Shown here piece after piece: positions 44,577 through 55,513 of a stretch of 64,000 nucleotides of DNA. Source of the stretch: Entoloma clypeatum. Lineage: Eukaryota; Basidiomycota; Agaricomycetes; Agaricales; Entolomataceae. Position 1 is the stretch's first letter, and every line of letters starts with the position of its first letter. The stretch lies in contig OY751486.1 of assembly GCA_963565915.1 (NCBI GenBank), forward strand, positions 1,302,001 through 1,366,000, in the 5' to 3' direction. Position numbers and translations under genes: made by a program. The notes below the pieces were generated by a model that did not search any database, was not told where the DNA came from, and was given only the letters and a program-made list of their open reading frames with translations.

Positions 44577-46583
44577 TGTTCCTGTAGCATAGGAATTGAG
44601 GGTTGTCCATTCTTCTTCAGAGACACTATCTGCATAGCCTCTGATTAACTTTTTCTTTTCCATGGTATCGGTTATACCTGCATGGTCAAAGCAGATTTCG
44701 ACTTCATCAATAAATCTTAAAAGCTCGGAGGCCTTTTCTTTATCAAATCTCGGCGCTCCTCATTCACTTCGACGCGGCATTCTCGAACCATTCCTTGGTG
44801 CAGTTGCTGCAACATTCTGTGTATTTGTAGCCATTGTATATGTCAACAATTGACTGTTAAGATTTTGATCTTGAGTTTCTATTGGTTGCACAATGGATAC
44901 TGAATGCTCTCGCAATGCTAGTAGCCTTTCTGATTCAAGGTTTTCTAGTGTTCTCTTTCGAGTATGCTTTATGGGCTCTTTGAGAGGTCCTACTAGTTCT
45001 GCTCCTGCTTTCGATAGACTATGGGTCACGCGCTCACGAGCCGTTTCAATAGATTGTGAATTTGTTGCTTTTGAAGATGACGCTTTTAGAGACGTTGTCT
45101 TCGGGTTATGACCACTTGCGAGACCTCTTTTATGAACTGGAGGCTTCCACAAGTTTGCTTTAACATGTTTGCTGCTAGATGCAACAGTGGGTTTGCTTGT
45201 AGAGGACAGGGTTATCTCTCAAGCGAGAACTATAACTAAATTCCTTGAGAGGAACTGTATCGAGCCGATACTGAGTAAATTTGTTATTTTAGAACCACCC
45301 CTCGTGGTGGGCTCCAGATGAAACGAAGGAAGTGAGTCTGGGGATGAGCGTGAGCGATATCTCTATCACACACACAAACACCAAACACAACAACAAAGAC
45401 CGAACAAGTCTCGCGATGTGTACTTCTCAATCGATATAGTTCGGGGTGATGAGTGGGATCACTCAGAATGCGACTCTTCCAAACAACAATTGAATAACTC
45501 GTTTAGCGATGGCTCAATAAGTCTCGAACAAGACTTAGAGATAGTTCTCAATAGATAATGAACCGAGGTTTGTGATTTCCGAACCAACAAGACTTCGCGA
45601 ACATGATCTCGACCGAATACGAACATGACAATGACCAATACGACCGATAGATAACATGATTTTGATGATTGACAAGTTCTCCAACACACAAAACACAATC
45701 GCGACTGACTTCCAATGCAAACCAAACGATCTCAAGGCTTCAATGATACTCGTGAATGACGACAGATGCACAAGACAAATGCTATCAATTCTGGGGCACA
45801 ATCTAACCTAACCTATCTACGACGAAACTACGAGATTTTATACATGAGCAGCAATAAATATAGAAAAAGGTTGCATGTGGTATCGATAAATGGTATCCAG
45901 TCAAATGACCTTCGCTAAAGTCGTTTCAATGCACCCATGTGGTAGACAACACCACAGGTATGCCCCTTTTCCATATCCGAACCTCTGCCGTACTGGAGAG
46001 GCCACTATTTCAATAGCTTGGTTTTGCGATGTACCCGGGACAATGCCGACTAGTTACCGTGAGGTATCAACTGCATCAATTAAGGGTCGCCTCGGTAAGC
46101 CACCCATCAGATTCGATCTCTATCAAAGTTCACCATAAGGTCACATTGATCGCAACATATCAAACCCGATCTCGGTCTGTATCATCCGATGTCATTTTGA
46201 TATTCCCGATACGGATGATTTGGACGTGAAGCACGGCGCATGTTGACCAAACCTCTCGCAAGAATGTCTCCGGTCAAGCCCTGATGTATGGTAGACAGTG
46301 CTAGTGTCATCGATAACTCCAATATAACCCATCTCCTTGTTTCATGCTTCGTCGCGAGAGGCACTCAATAGTCTTTTCTATCTTGCGAGACGATCCCATA
46401 GCTCTCGAGTATCATAGCTAAGCCCATAGTGGTGACCAGCGCTATGTCCTACATTGCCAGGGTCGCTGGTCTCTCTCTAACGTCGCCACTAAGTCCTCAG
46501 AATCGGAGCTCATCTAGGACTCTCTATATCCCTTAGAGATAGTGTGAAAGGGTGCAAATGCGCAGATTTTAGGCCTAGACGCA
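44577..46583 (-). mobile_element. Gypsy family D, 5' portion, copy D2
   Basis: About 2.0 kb, nearly identical to D1 in reverse orientation. The gag part (minus strand, 45,152 to 44,577) is cut after the codons for NSYATG. The LTR-like part ends at 46,583. It directly abuts E3 on one side and the Plavaka fragment on the other. Confidence 0.7.
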
Positions 46584-46982
46584 GTGCGGCCTTATCAGCG
46601 GGGAGCGCTGCGAGGCCTTGAATAAAGAAGATGACTGGGAGGATGATGGGGGCTGGATCAAAATGCCAGTCAAAATCATTGTTCCTTTTTCTAAAAGGAT
46701 GCTGCACCCTGGTTCAAAAGAATTCGATGCTGGTATTCTCCATCATTGCAGGTTGATGTTCATGATTAGGGAGAGGCTCACCCAACCATCTGTGCATTCC
46801 CACCTGCATTTCGGACCTTACAAGTTGTTTTGGCAACCAGATGTCACTTGTGAGCCGGTCCGGGTTCATGGCCAGCTGTACACATCCGACGCTTTCATCG
46901 AGGCTCACAACAAGCTCCAGGATTCTCCTCCCGAGCCTGGATGCGATCTCCCGAGGGTCGTGCTTGGTCTTATGCTCCGATC
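46584..46982 (+). pseudogene. Plavaka-type DNA transposase fragment
   Basis: The frame reads DDWEDDGGWIKMPVKIIVPF, SKRMLHPGSKEFDAGILHH, FGPYKLFWQPD, RVHGQLYTSDAFIEAHNKL and PPEPGCDLPRVVLGLM. This block (PVKI-x-VP, HPG-x-KEF, PYKLFWQ, RVHGELYTS, EPGC-x-LPRVV) matches my memory of the N-terminal half of Plavaka transposases, which are abundant in Agaricomycetes. The catalytic region is absent. After 46,982 the frame enters CTCCGA-rich sequence, and the remaining codons to 47,073 are not part of the protein. Confidence 0.65.
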
Positions 46983-47691
46983 TTTTTCGTACCACCTCCG
47001 ATGTTTTTCATACCACCTCCGATTATCTCCGCACACCTCCGATGTTTTCTGTCATTTTTCTCTTGTTTCTTAAGATAGACCTCAGGACGTCTATCCTAAG
47101 GGGGAAATAGTCACCCAGTGAAAGCACCACTTACTCCCTTCATCACCCCCAACATTGGCCTTATCCAATCACCATTTCCGACCTTTTGGACATCTCCTCC
47201 AGTTGGAATGGAGTCCATCCTGACACTGTTGACCAGTTTCCTCCATTCATCCATTACAACTCCGCATTTTCAGCCATTGCCTCCTTGACCTCCAACATGT
47301 CTGCTCCGCTTCAGTCATCTTAGACGTTTTTGACATTTGTCAACTATTAGAACCAAACAGCTTTGTTCTCTGTACAACCGCCTCCTCCGGCTCATTCAAC
47401 ACTTCCTCACTTGAATCTATCTCCGACCTCTCCGCTTTTTCCGACTCCAACTTCATCTAACTAAAGAAAATCATATACCTTCCCCTTGCCCTTGATCTTC
47501 ACCTTGTTCCAACCACCTCCGACCTCCGCACCTCCGACCCTCCGCACCCCCGACATCCTCCAATTCTTGGCCCTTAAGCAGCCAAGTATAAAGGGCCTTA
47601 CAGTGTGGAGTGGTGACATTTCTCTAGGGTAACATGTGATTATATGGCATATCCTATGGGCCTCATGGGTTCGGCCCTAAGGGGGAAATAC
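46983..47691 (+). repeat. CTCCGA-rich retroelement remnant upstream of the G LTR
   Basis: Noncoding, full of cctccgat/ctccgacc words. It carries two purine tracts, ctaagggggaaatag near 47,098 and ctaagggggaaatac at 47,677-47,691. The second sits directly before the G LTR, as a polypurine tract would. No coding domain survives. Confidence 0.45.
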
Positions 47692-48418
47692 TGGCTCCAA
47701 CAACCTCTGATCATCTCTGATCAATTCCGATCAATTCCGCTCCAACAATCCTGTTACCTCTGCATCTCCGCACATTGCCATGTTGCATTTTATATTCATA
47801 ACTCCATGCCTTTATGCATTTCATATTCATATTCCCATTTACTTATGCATCGCTTTTCTGCTTGGTCCGTTGACCGACATCTCTGATGTTCGATACAGTC
47901 GCTGACAACTTACGCCACAACTCCGGACCTACTCCGACCATCTCCGTAAAGTAATCACATTTAGATAGTTAAGCTCATACCATACCTGTAGTTCCTCAGT
48001 TCGAATATCAACCAAGTTCACTCCTCTACTCTCTGTTCATGCCAGAGATCCTCACCGTGGTACAATATGCCAATGACATCCTCATCTTCTGCTCTTCCTC
48101 CATCGTTACCCTTCAACGAGCTCAGTACTGTGTCCGAGTCACAACTCCGACGTCGTCCGACCACTTCCACGTCAGCGTGTCTCTCACTGAGATCTCTCCT
48201 CCGACCTCTGCACCTCCAACCTATCCTCCGACCTCTGCACCTCCGACCTCCTGAAATTGGGACACCTTATCCAACAAACGGCGGCACAACACATACGTTG
48301 AAACCACATCCCTCCCCTTCGTTGTTCCTCCGCATTTCCGGAGTTCCGCTCCGGTCTCAGTCCTACGTCCGACCTCCAACGGACTCCGACAAAGCTCCGA
48401 CATTTCACCTACTTAACA
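47692..48418 (+). repeat. LTR of family G
   Basis: Starts TGGCTCCAAC after a purine tract and ends CTTAACA. Matches, inverted, the solo LTR at 61,118-61,799 over most of its length (e.g. ttatgcatcgcttttctgc, gttcgatacagt, ccatagt-free 3' end tccgacatttcacc). The 5' limit is inferred from the purine tract. Confidence 0.55.
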
Positions 48419-48439
48419 CTTAGAATCAATGAAACTTGA

Positions 48440-48625
48440 AATTAGTCTATGGTGCTGGTTTAAACCAGTTTAAACTGCAGTTTCAAAATCCATGAAGAAG
48501 AAATAAACTGGTTCTCATTGGTCCAGTTCAGTTTCTCTGAAATTTGGAACCTGAAACTGGTGGTCTTGGTCCTTGGTCCATCTTTTTGGGGGTTGAGGAC
48601 TGAACTGAACTGAACTTTCTCATGC
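48440..48625. repeat. AAACCAGTTTAAACTGG-type repeat
   Basis: Contains ctggtttaaaccagtttaaac and many ggtcc/gaactg words, like the ends of the 9.25-kb insertion. The solo E LTR is inserted at its end. Confidence 0.45.
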
Positions 48626-48633
48626 CTTGCAAG

Positions 48634-49067
48634 TGTAAGGGCGACCTTACGATCCAAGACTCAAACTCAGATACTTGCAAGGGAGATCCGAAGTTTAGAT
48701 TGAGCAGTCTGATAAGTAATACAACACACACCTTGCAAGGGAGATCCGAAGAGAAAGTTCTAAGGATTCCCCTGCAAGCTAGCGAGATAAATAGTAAAAT
48801 GAGATATGAAATAAAAGATAAAACAAGACATATGAATGATGAGTAATGGTCGGGAGTAGGGATGGGGGATGAATGGAAACAAGATGAATGATAGTACCTG
48901 CGATCCGACATGCGGAGGAGTGGAGGGGCGCGGAGTCGTCGGATGTGGAGAGGTGCGGAGAGGTGAATAAGATATTGGAGGCAACAGATACGATCGGAGG
49001 GCGTCGGAGGACGTCGGAGACGGTGGAAATGAACGGAAAGGGAAAGTGCAAAGTGGTTGCCCTTACA
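48634..49067 (-). repeat. Solo LTR of chromovirus E
   Basis: 434 bp, TGTAAGGGCGACC to TTGCCCTTACA, flanked by GCAAG on both sides (48,629-48,633 and 49,068-49,072). That is a clean target duplication, so a full element recombined out here. Keeps AGAACTTTCT in the sense strand. Confidence 0.92.
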
Positions 49068-49109
49068 GCAAGGGTTCAATCCTTAAAGCACCAGATTAAA
49101 TGATGTTAT

Positions 49110-49501
49110 TAACCTATACCTGCGCCATCTGAGCAACGTCAGCACTTGTGCAGACATATTGCTGAGCATCAGGCTCAAAGGCGCGTTACCGCTCCTATAC
49201 CTGATCAAGTACTCTACAACTGGCCGCAGTCCACGACTGGCAGGCATTACAGAGTGTGTGCAGTCTGTTTCAACTTCATGAGTGATGATTATACTCATCA
49301 TTATCATCTGCCAGGGCACCTTACTTGCTGGGCGGTGCGTCCTGGAGGGCTATTGATCATGAACTGCCAGTTCTGCCCATCCTTCTTTGTGGGTAGTGAA
49401 GGGTATCAATGTCCTGTGATAGTTGAACAAACACTTGTAGCTCGCAGTGGGCTAGACCCTGCTCCGCCTTACAGACATTCGGCATGGAGAGAAACTGTTC
49501 A
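49110..49501 (+). pseudogene. Cys/His-rich ORF of Copia-2
   Basis: Unrecognised protein, homologous to 9.68-10.08 kb. The open frame includes QVLYNWPQSTTGRHYRVC, AVCFNFMSDDYTHHYHLPGH and GGLLIMNCQFCPSFF, giving C-x2-C, a His cluster and a second C-x2-C, probably a zinc site. At SAWRETVQENP it runs straight into the Gln-rich gag tail (PKWQRLGQQ); in Copia-1 about 900 bp of gag lie between these points. The join has a short shared AAA(A/T)CC, so gag was probably deleted here. Confidence 0.55.
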
Positions 49502-49950
49502 GGAAAACCCAAAGTGGCAAAGACTGGGACAGCAGCTACAACAGCAGCAGCAGTCCCCTCAACCAGCGTTGAGACAGTCTGAGGGACACCTCAAAAGACA
49601 GTGTGGTGAGTGAGTCTGCGGCAAAGGCAAAGGGAAGGTGCATGAGCACATGCATATAGCAAGCTCTGCTGTGCAACCACCTGCTGTCACTGTAATCAAC
49701 AGCAACAGAACCATCTTCCGCCAATTGACTGATATCCCGCCTGCTCAGCAGGCGAAAACCCTGATCCAACGCATCAGGACTAATGACCAATCAGTCACAG
49801 GCAAAGTGTCACAAGGCTCAAGCATCTGGCTGGCAGTTGCTGCTGGACGCTCCCTTGCCGCCTGCATGGATGTAACGCCTACTATAGGCAACCTTCGATT
49901 CTGTGAACAGTTGGTAGATCCGACACTTCAACAACATCAACAAAGCCTGA
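49502..49950 (+). pseudogene. Copia-2 gag tail and linker
   Basis: PKWQRLGQQLQQ, TGA at 49,611 (Arg in Copia-1), then GKGKGKVHEHMHIASS, AKTLIQRIRTNDQSVTGK, SIWLAVAAGRSLAACMD and VTPTIGNLRFCEQLVDPTLQQ. It is better preserved than the Copia-1 version. Interrupted after about 49,950 by a 1.4-kb insertion. Confidence 0.55.
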
Positions 49951-51362
49951 TTTTTCCCATAGCCTGTCATAGCACCCTGATCTAGCCGAGAGCACCCATA
50001 GCAACCCACTTTAGCCGACAGAAATGCATAGCACCCATAGTGTCGACAGTATCACAGTGTGTCTAGACTGCTAGTTCTGTAGTGTCTATAGCACAATACC
50101 TCACAGAAACTTAGTTATGTAGTTCCGACGAAGTCCCATCACATTGGACATCAGTTGGAGTGTCAGGCAAGATGTATTACATTTATGCAAAATTACAATA
50201 CAGCATAGTAACAACATACCCTCTAAATACCCATCCAATGTTGGTTAGTAGATTTGGAGGTTTGAGTTTGTTGTAGGGGGCGAGGATTGGTCTGTCCAGC
50301 ACAATGAACATTGATCAAAGTTCAACAATGGACAAAGTCATGTCAACAAAGTCATGTGACCACAATTGTATTATCTGCGGGCAAAGACGTGCACCTGTTG
50401 CCTCATGGAGCCTATCCCTCACTCCACTCAGACCCCTACCTCAAAGTAAGTTCACACCACGTTGACATGTCATCCTTTGCACTGATTTTTCTTAGACCCT
50501 CTCCATTGAAGTTGTCTCCGAATGCCAGACTGTCCACCTCCACAATGGCTGGACTACCACCCCCGTTTGTCCCTGTGACTGGTTCGTGTCCACTTTTTTT
50601 AAACCTTGATGTGCAAGACTGACATGTGCTGTCCTCCTCAAGCCTTGCATTGATGTCTTTGCTGCTGGCCTGTGGTACGGCTCGTATCTGCCGTCATCCT
50701 TTGAGTGCGTATCATGGGCTTTGTTTTGCCCACATCTTCCAAATCAAGCTGATATCCATTTTTCCGCAGGCAAAACTTGACACCTGTCAAAACATATTCA
50801 TCATGCCCAACGGCCATGTCTTGTGCCCAACCACATTCCTCCATGCCTAATGGCTGCATCTCATGGCCAACAGCCTCTCTTCACACCCAACAGCCTCCCC
50901 CTGCGTCCAACTGTCAACGGCCATCCCTCACATCCAACAGCCTTGTGGAGTTAGCATGCACAGTCAGAGGTGCTCAAAAAGGAATGCGGAGCAGTCACGC
51001 ATGCCATATTGTTTGTGTCCTTCGCTCATAGTTATTCTATTACATCACGTAGAATACAGCAAACAAAATGACTTTGAATTGTTCTCATTTATGTGTGAAA
51101 AGAATTTGCCTAATCGGGGGGTTATTGGGACCCTCGTCTATGTACACTATGAGGGCTATACACTCTGTACACACTAGGATGCTACACAGAAGGACCCTGT
51201 CTGCCTAGCATTGGACAGGGTTGATGGTATCCGTGACAGCAGTATATAGTTGTGATGTGGGAATTGACAGTGTTGCATAGCAAAACACCCTTGCTATGGT
51301 GCTATGGCACTATACAACACTGTGCAGGGCGTCTAACATCACCAGGGTTTGCTGATAAACCT
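49951..51362. mobile_element. Noncoding insertion in Copia-2, CATAGCACC-rich ends
   Basis: Copia-2 sequence resumes at cctgaggcgttgac (51,362), so about 1.4 kb is inserted. Its ends are rich in catagca words (left, 49,960-50,090) and tgctatgg words (right, 51,280-51,310), suggesting degenerate inverted ends. The middle has no gene I can support. A 20-bp minisatellite piece lies within it. Confidence 0.45.
50800..50950 (+). repeat. 20-bp minisatellite, array 4
   Basis: Units such as catgcccaacggccatgtct and cacacccaacagcctcccc. Confidence 0.6.
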
Positions 51363-51720
51363 GAGGCGTTGACTTTGCGCTCAGCCTATTGGCCTGAGCA
51401 AAGAACCGTTGATCCCCGGAAGCGCAACTTGAAGTGCAAGTCTCCAACCCCCAAACAAGATGACAACAATGTCTCTCTTGGTTCGGAGCAAGAAGAAGCA
51501 TATCCGGATGCCCACAATTGGGAGGACGAGCTCTTCGGAGCTCCACTGGAAATTGCAACCAGGATGTATGTATTTCCCTCTTCACTTGACAAACAAGCTG
51601 ACCCATCTCCGCAGTTATCTTTTCTATCATATAATACTCATTATATTCATGATTTTGCATCTTGTGTTCAGTGTAAGGAAATTACAAAGGCAAACTGGAT
51701 CTTGGACAGTGGTGCTTCAG
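51363..51720 (+). pseudogene. Copia-2 linker and start of protease
   Basis: Linker (SPTPKQDDNNVSLGSEQEE, HNWEDELFGAP), then KANWILDSGAS, the intact Copia protease active site. The frame is cut within the next codon by the 9.25-kb insertion and continues at 60,985 with LHFTYSIDNFISYEAF. Joining the two flanks minus one target copy restores the frame. Confidence 0.75.
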
Positions 51721-52699
51721 TGCTAAACTGGCCAAAATCCGGTTTGGTCCGGGTTCGGCCACTTTTTGGCTGAACTCGAACCCAGACTTGAAGGTCCAGT
51801 TCGGGCATCCCTCGAACTTGAACTCGAACCCATATGTCCAGTCCGGTTCAGGTTTGGACCAGGTTTGTGACCTTCAGATGCAAAAAAACACCAATTTCTC
51901 GCCCACTCAATAATCTTTTGAACCCAGCCTGCCTACTGGCATCTTTGGCTCAACTGAGTTGACCCGTGGGTCGAAGGGGGTACTGAACGATGTTAGAATA
52001 CATATATGCAGCACTATACTAGTTTAATAATGATAATGTTGGGTAGATACATCACTGAATTCATCAGCAATCTGGGGGTCTGTTCTGAAGCAGTTGAGAC
52101 CAGTCTATAACATCCTATAGCATCACAGCACCATAGCAAAGGTTCTCTTGTTTACAGCGCCCACTGTGAGGTATGGAGCATTCCAGAGCACTTCATAGCA
52201 ACCTCTGAGCTCTTTAAACCTAGTCAAATCCCTATACCATCATAGTGTATAGAATGTTACAGAGCACTAGGAGCCTTCAGGAGGCTGCTGGTTTATATGT
52301 CAGTCTACTCAATTCATTTCACACAAATAGTCATTATGAAAAAATATCATTGAATGTACTACTACATCTTGGTAACAAACTCTCGAGACAAGGACATATT
52401 GAAATCTGTATTACTAGTACCATTGCTATGACCACTGTCAGGTTCTCCTCAACCAAATAACACCCCCCCCCCCCACTGTCTCCTACTCATTGCTGGTCCA
52501 TCATTCACGACCTGTTCGTCGCCTGGTGGTGTGGTCTTTGCGCGGCCGCGGTCCCTCATCATTTTTTTCTTTTGGTCCTGTTGCTTGTCATTGCCAGCGT
52601 TGTCACTACCCTGATATGTGGGGACATGGGACCTTCTTGGGAATGGGGTAGACTGGCTGCGGTCTGGTCTGGTTTCAACAGTTCAACATGAAAAAATGT

Positions 52700-52880
52700 T
52701 AAAAAATGGCCCTTGGGCACGAGAGGCAGCCATGGGCAACAAGAGATGGCCGTTGAGCACGCAGGGAGGCTGTAGGGGACGAGAGGGAGCCTTTGGGGGC
52801 GAGAGGCAGCTGTTGGGGAGGAGGCCGTTGGGCACGTGAAAAAGCCATTGGAGATGAGAGACGGCCATTGGGCAATGGGG
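52700..52880 (-). repeat. 20-bp minisatellite, array 5 (inverted)
   Basis: Reverse-complement units such as gggcacgagaggcagccatg. The flanking 51,870-52,690 is noncoding apart from catagca-rich sequence near 52,110-52,250 and a C13-14 run at about 52,462. Confidence 0.6.
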
Positions 52881-52904
52881 GTGTTGTGTTCAGCATTGGG
52901 GAAT

Positions 52905-53030
52905 AAGGAGGATCAACCCTCAGGGTTTGCCGACCGCACACAAACAAACACAAGGACTTGTCAAAAAAAATTAACAAGTCCATTGCTGATGTTTGTTTGT
53001 GTGGCACACCATAGCAACCACCGAGGGTTG
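52905..53030. repeat. Short imperfect hairpin next to the fold-back element
   Basis: Arms caaccctcagggtt...cacacaaacaaac...acttgt and acaagtccatt...gtttgtttgtgtg...ccgagggttg, about 120 bp in all. Confidence 0.55.
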
Positions 53031-53033
53031 AAC

Positions 53034-53466
53034 CCCAGTGAAAATCGGGTCGCGTGGGAGTGGGTTTTCTCAGGGCTATTTTAGGTTTGATCTTGCCTAA
53101 TTTGGTTTAAATCAGTCCGGATGGGAAATTTGATTTGATCAACACCGACTCCAACTTTAAGGGTTTGAGTCAGGATAACCTGGAAAATTTGGGAAACAAG
53201 CAGGATGTGATCTGGTTTTCTCAAGGTTTTTTCAGGGGTGATTCAGTTAAAATCTGTCAAACCAGGGGAATTAAGTGGGATCCTGTGGGAATTGATGGTT
53301 GAATTTCCGGATTATTCTGGCTCAAACCCTCTCAAACCCTTAAAGTTGGACTCTCCATAAGTCAAATCAAATTTCCCATTCAAACTGATTTAAACCAAAT
53401 TAGACAAGATCAAACCTAAAATAGCCCTGAAAAAACCCACTCCCACATGACCCGATTTTCACTGGG
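53034..53466. mobile_element. Fold-back (MITE-like) element
   Basis: Long inverted arms of about 180 bp: cccagtgaaaatcggg, ggctattttaggtttgatct and gatgggaaatttgatttga recur inverted at the right. Flanked by GTTGAAC on both sides (53,027-53,033 and 53,467-53,473); with one more arm base the duplication could instead be TTGAA. No ORF. 53,474-53,980 holds nothing I recognise. Confidence 0.7.
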
Positions 53467-53983
53467 GTTGAACATTGATTATTGTTGATCTTCCTTCTTC
53501 CCACCTCTCACCATGTTTCCCTCTCTCTCAATGCCTCGCCAACCCAGAACATGAGCCACCACGTCCAATACCGGCTCAAGACCATGGCCCACTATAGGAG
53601 TGCTATGTATGCACCCTACAGACACTCACTCACTCTTTCCTTCTATTCACATCAGGTGATTGTCATCACACGCGCATGTCTGCTTCAACTCTTGTCAATG
53701 TTGTCATTGCAGTCCCCACGGACTCCCTTACTTACAACGAAGCTTCTTTTTTTTTACGGCTCCAAACTGCTTCCTTTTTAATCTATCCTTACAGAAAAAC
53801 TCTTATCTCATCTTTTGAACGATCATCGACATCCCGTCACGCCGATAAAAGCAATTCGTGCAATGTCGCTACAGGGACACATGCGTTTACGGACAACGAG
53901 GCTCGAGATTGCTAGACGGTAGGGTTAGTGTCGTGCGCCTTGAGGATAGATGTCAAACGAGCACCGTCTGGGGGAGCAGTATA

Positions 53984-54844
53984 CAGTGCCTGACAAAACT
54001 GATTCAATGTTTGTTGCTTTTTGAATACCTTCAAGATAACTCTGCAAAGAATACCAATTGAATTAAACCTTTGGTATATAATTGAAAGCCCTACTTCAGG
54101 GCTTTCAGAATATAAAGGAATCATATGGTTTAGATCAGAATCCATGGAGATATGATTAAATTAAATCAGCAACTCATTGAATCAGTTTTGTGAGTACCTA
54201 TGGCAATTATCAGAATCAAATGCTTCACTGGTTGTATGGTAACCAGTTGTCATGACTTACTGATGGAACTTGAATAGAATCCTGATGGGTTGTCAAGGAA
54301 AGTGGGTTGTCAAGGAAAGGACCCCAAGCACACCTCCAAGAAGGCCAAAAAATGGATGGACAGCAAGAATATTGCTCTGCTGGATTGGCCTGCACAGTCC
54401 CCAGACCTCAATCCTATTGAACACCTCTGGGTTCATATTAAAAGAAAGTTGAATGAATATCCAACACCACCCAAGGGAGTCTGGGAGATTTGGGACAGAG
54501 CAGCAGAGGTGTGGAATAATATAGAGCCAGAAGTGTGTCAAAACCTGATAGAAAGTATGCCAAGAAGGGTAGAGGCAGTAATCAAAGCTAAGGGGGGTAA
54601 TACCAAGTACTAAAGTATAAAATACTGTATTTATTGTACATACTCACAAAACTGATTCAATGAGTCCCTGGAGTAATTTGATCATATATTGATAATTTCT
54701 TATGGGCATTACATAATTATTGCAGATTCCGAGAGTCCTGAAGCAGGGCTTTTAACCAGGTACCAATACCTTCTTTTGATTGGCATTATTTGTTTGAAGG
54801 TATTCACAAAGTAGCAAACATTGAATCAGTTTTGTGAGGCACTG
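53984..54844 (+). mobile_element. Tc1/mariner remnant
   Basis: Ends CAGTGCCTGACAAAACTGAT and, inverted, CAGTGCCTCACAAAACTGAT, flanked by TA (53,982-53,983 and 54,845-54,846), the hallmark of Tc1/mariner. Each end is about 200 bp long and carries a second, inverted copy of CAAAACTGATTCAAT at its inner side (about 54,173 and 54,648). Confidence 0.88.
54290..54613 (+). pseudogene. Tc1-type transposase, C-terminal third
   Basis: Reads GKDPKHTSKKAKKWMDSKN, LLDWPAQSPDLNPIEHLW and IKRKLNEYPTPPKGVWEIW. The second Asp (DPKHTS) and the Glu (NPIEHLW) of the DDE triad are present in the DD34E-type context. The N-terminal DNA-binding region and first Asp are deleted, and a 14-bp direct duplication (gttgtcaaggaaag) sits at the break. 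Confidence 0.88.
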
Positions 54845-54849
54845 TAGCT

Positions 54850-55177
54850 CTCCTCGAGTTGAATGCCCCGCACCTGAGTCATTCCTAGTAATTCAACAGT
54901 TGACGAGTCCCGCGGCACCTGGTGATCTCAACATGACCGGACCAAAAAGCTGAAGGCAAACAACCTATTTATTCATTGTTCTTTTTACGAATATCTTGGC
55001 ATCCTGACCAACCCTGCCTGTCATCTATATATGGATGTTTCGTTACCAATTATCTCGACCCTTGAAACTTGACAGCGAATTCTCTTTGTACATGTTAGTA
55101 GGTACAAATCGTTGGTACTCGCATCACAAAAAAGCAATCTTTGCCTTTCTGACTCCCACTTTTCAACTTTGATTCTG
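54850..55177. other. Noncoding spacer
   Basis: Between the Tc1 remnant and element C; nothing recognised. Confidence 0.4.
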
Positions 55178-55182
55178 AAAAC

Positions 55183-55501
55183 TGTTATGATTGTATTTTC
55201 ACTTTTTCACTTTATCTTATCTTATCTCGATCTTATCTTATCTACATCATGCCGTACATGAGGACATCTTATCATTACAATGCAGCAGGATGAGAAGAAT
55301 CCGGAGTCGCGTAGCATGACGCTGCCTCAACACAGCCTCATGGTATTTACATATATAAGTAGGGTACTTTCACTTGTATTCAATAGCTTGTTCTCTTGAG
55401 ATTCCTGCTGGGTCTCTTGGCAATACAGTTCTCTTACCACTTCTCCACTTCGTTCCTAAGTTTGGACTCACGACGTCGTTTGACTTAGCGTTGCCTCAAC
55501 A
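55183..55501 (+). repeat. Chromovirus C 5' LTR with promoter
   Basis: 319 bp, TGTTATGATT to CCTCAACA. TATATAA at 55,352-55,358, and AGCTTGTTCT (55,385-55,394) 33 nt downstream. Pyrimidine-rich tcttatcttatc repeats lie in the first 70 bp. Confidence 0.9.
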
Positions 55502-55503
55502 GA

Positions 55504-55513
55504 AGAACAAGCT
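55504..55513 (+). promoter_or_regulatory. Chromovirus C self-priming primer-binding site
   Basis: AGAACAAGCT, 2 nt after the LTR, is the exact 10-nt complement of AGCTTGTTCT at 55,385-55,394. Confidence 0.7.

Noticed and set aside
46182..46364. 60-codon ORF in D2, identical to one in D1
   Set aside because: Identity reflects the duplicated DNA; it lies in the LTR-like region and has no protein features.
49951..51362. Host gene inside the Copia-2 insertion
   Set aside because: ORFs of 74-104 codons here have no domain character and overlap minisatellite or catagca-rich sequence.
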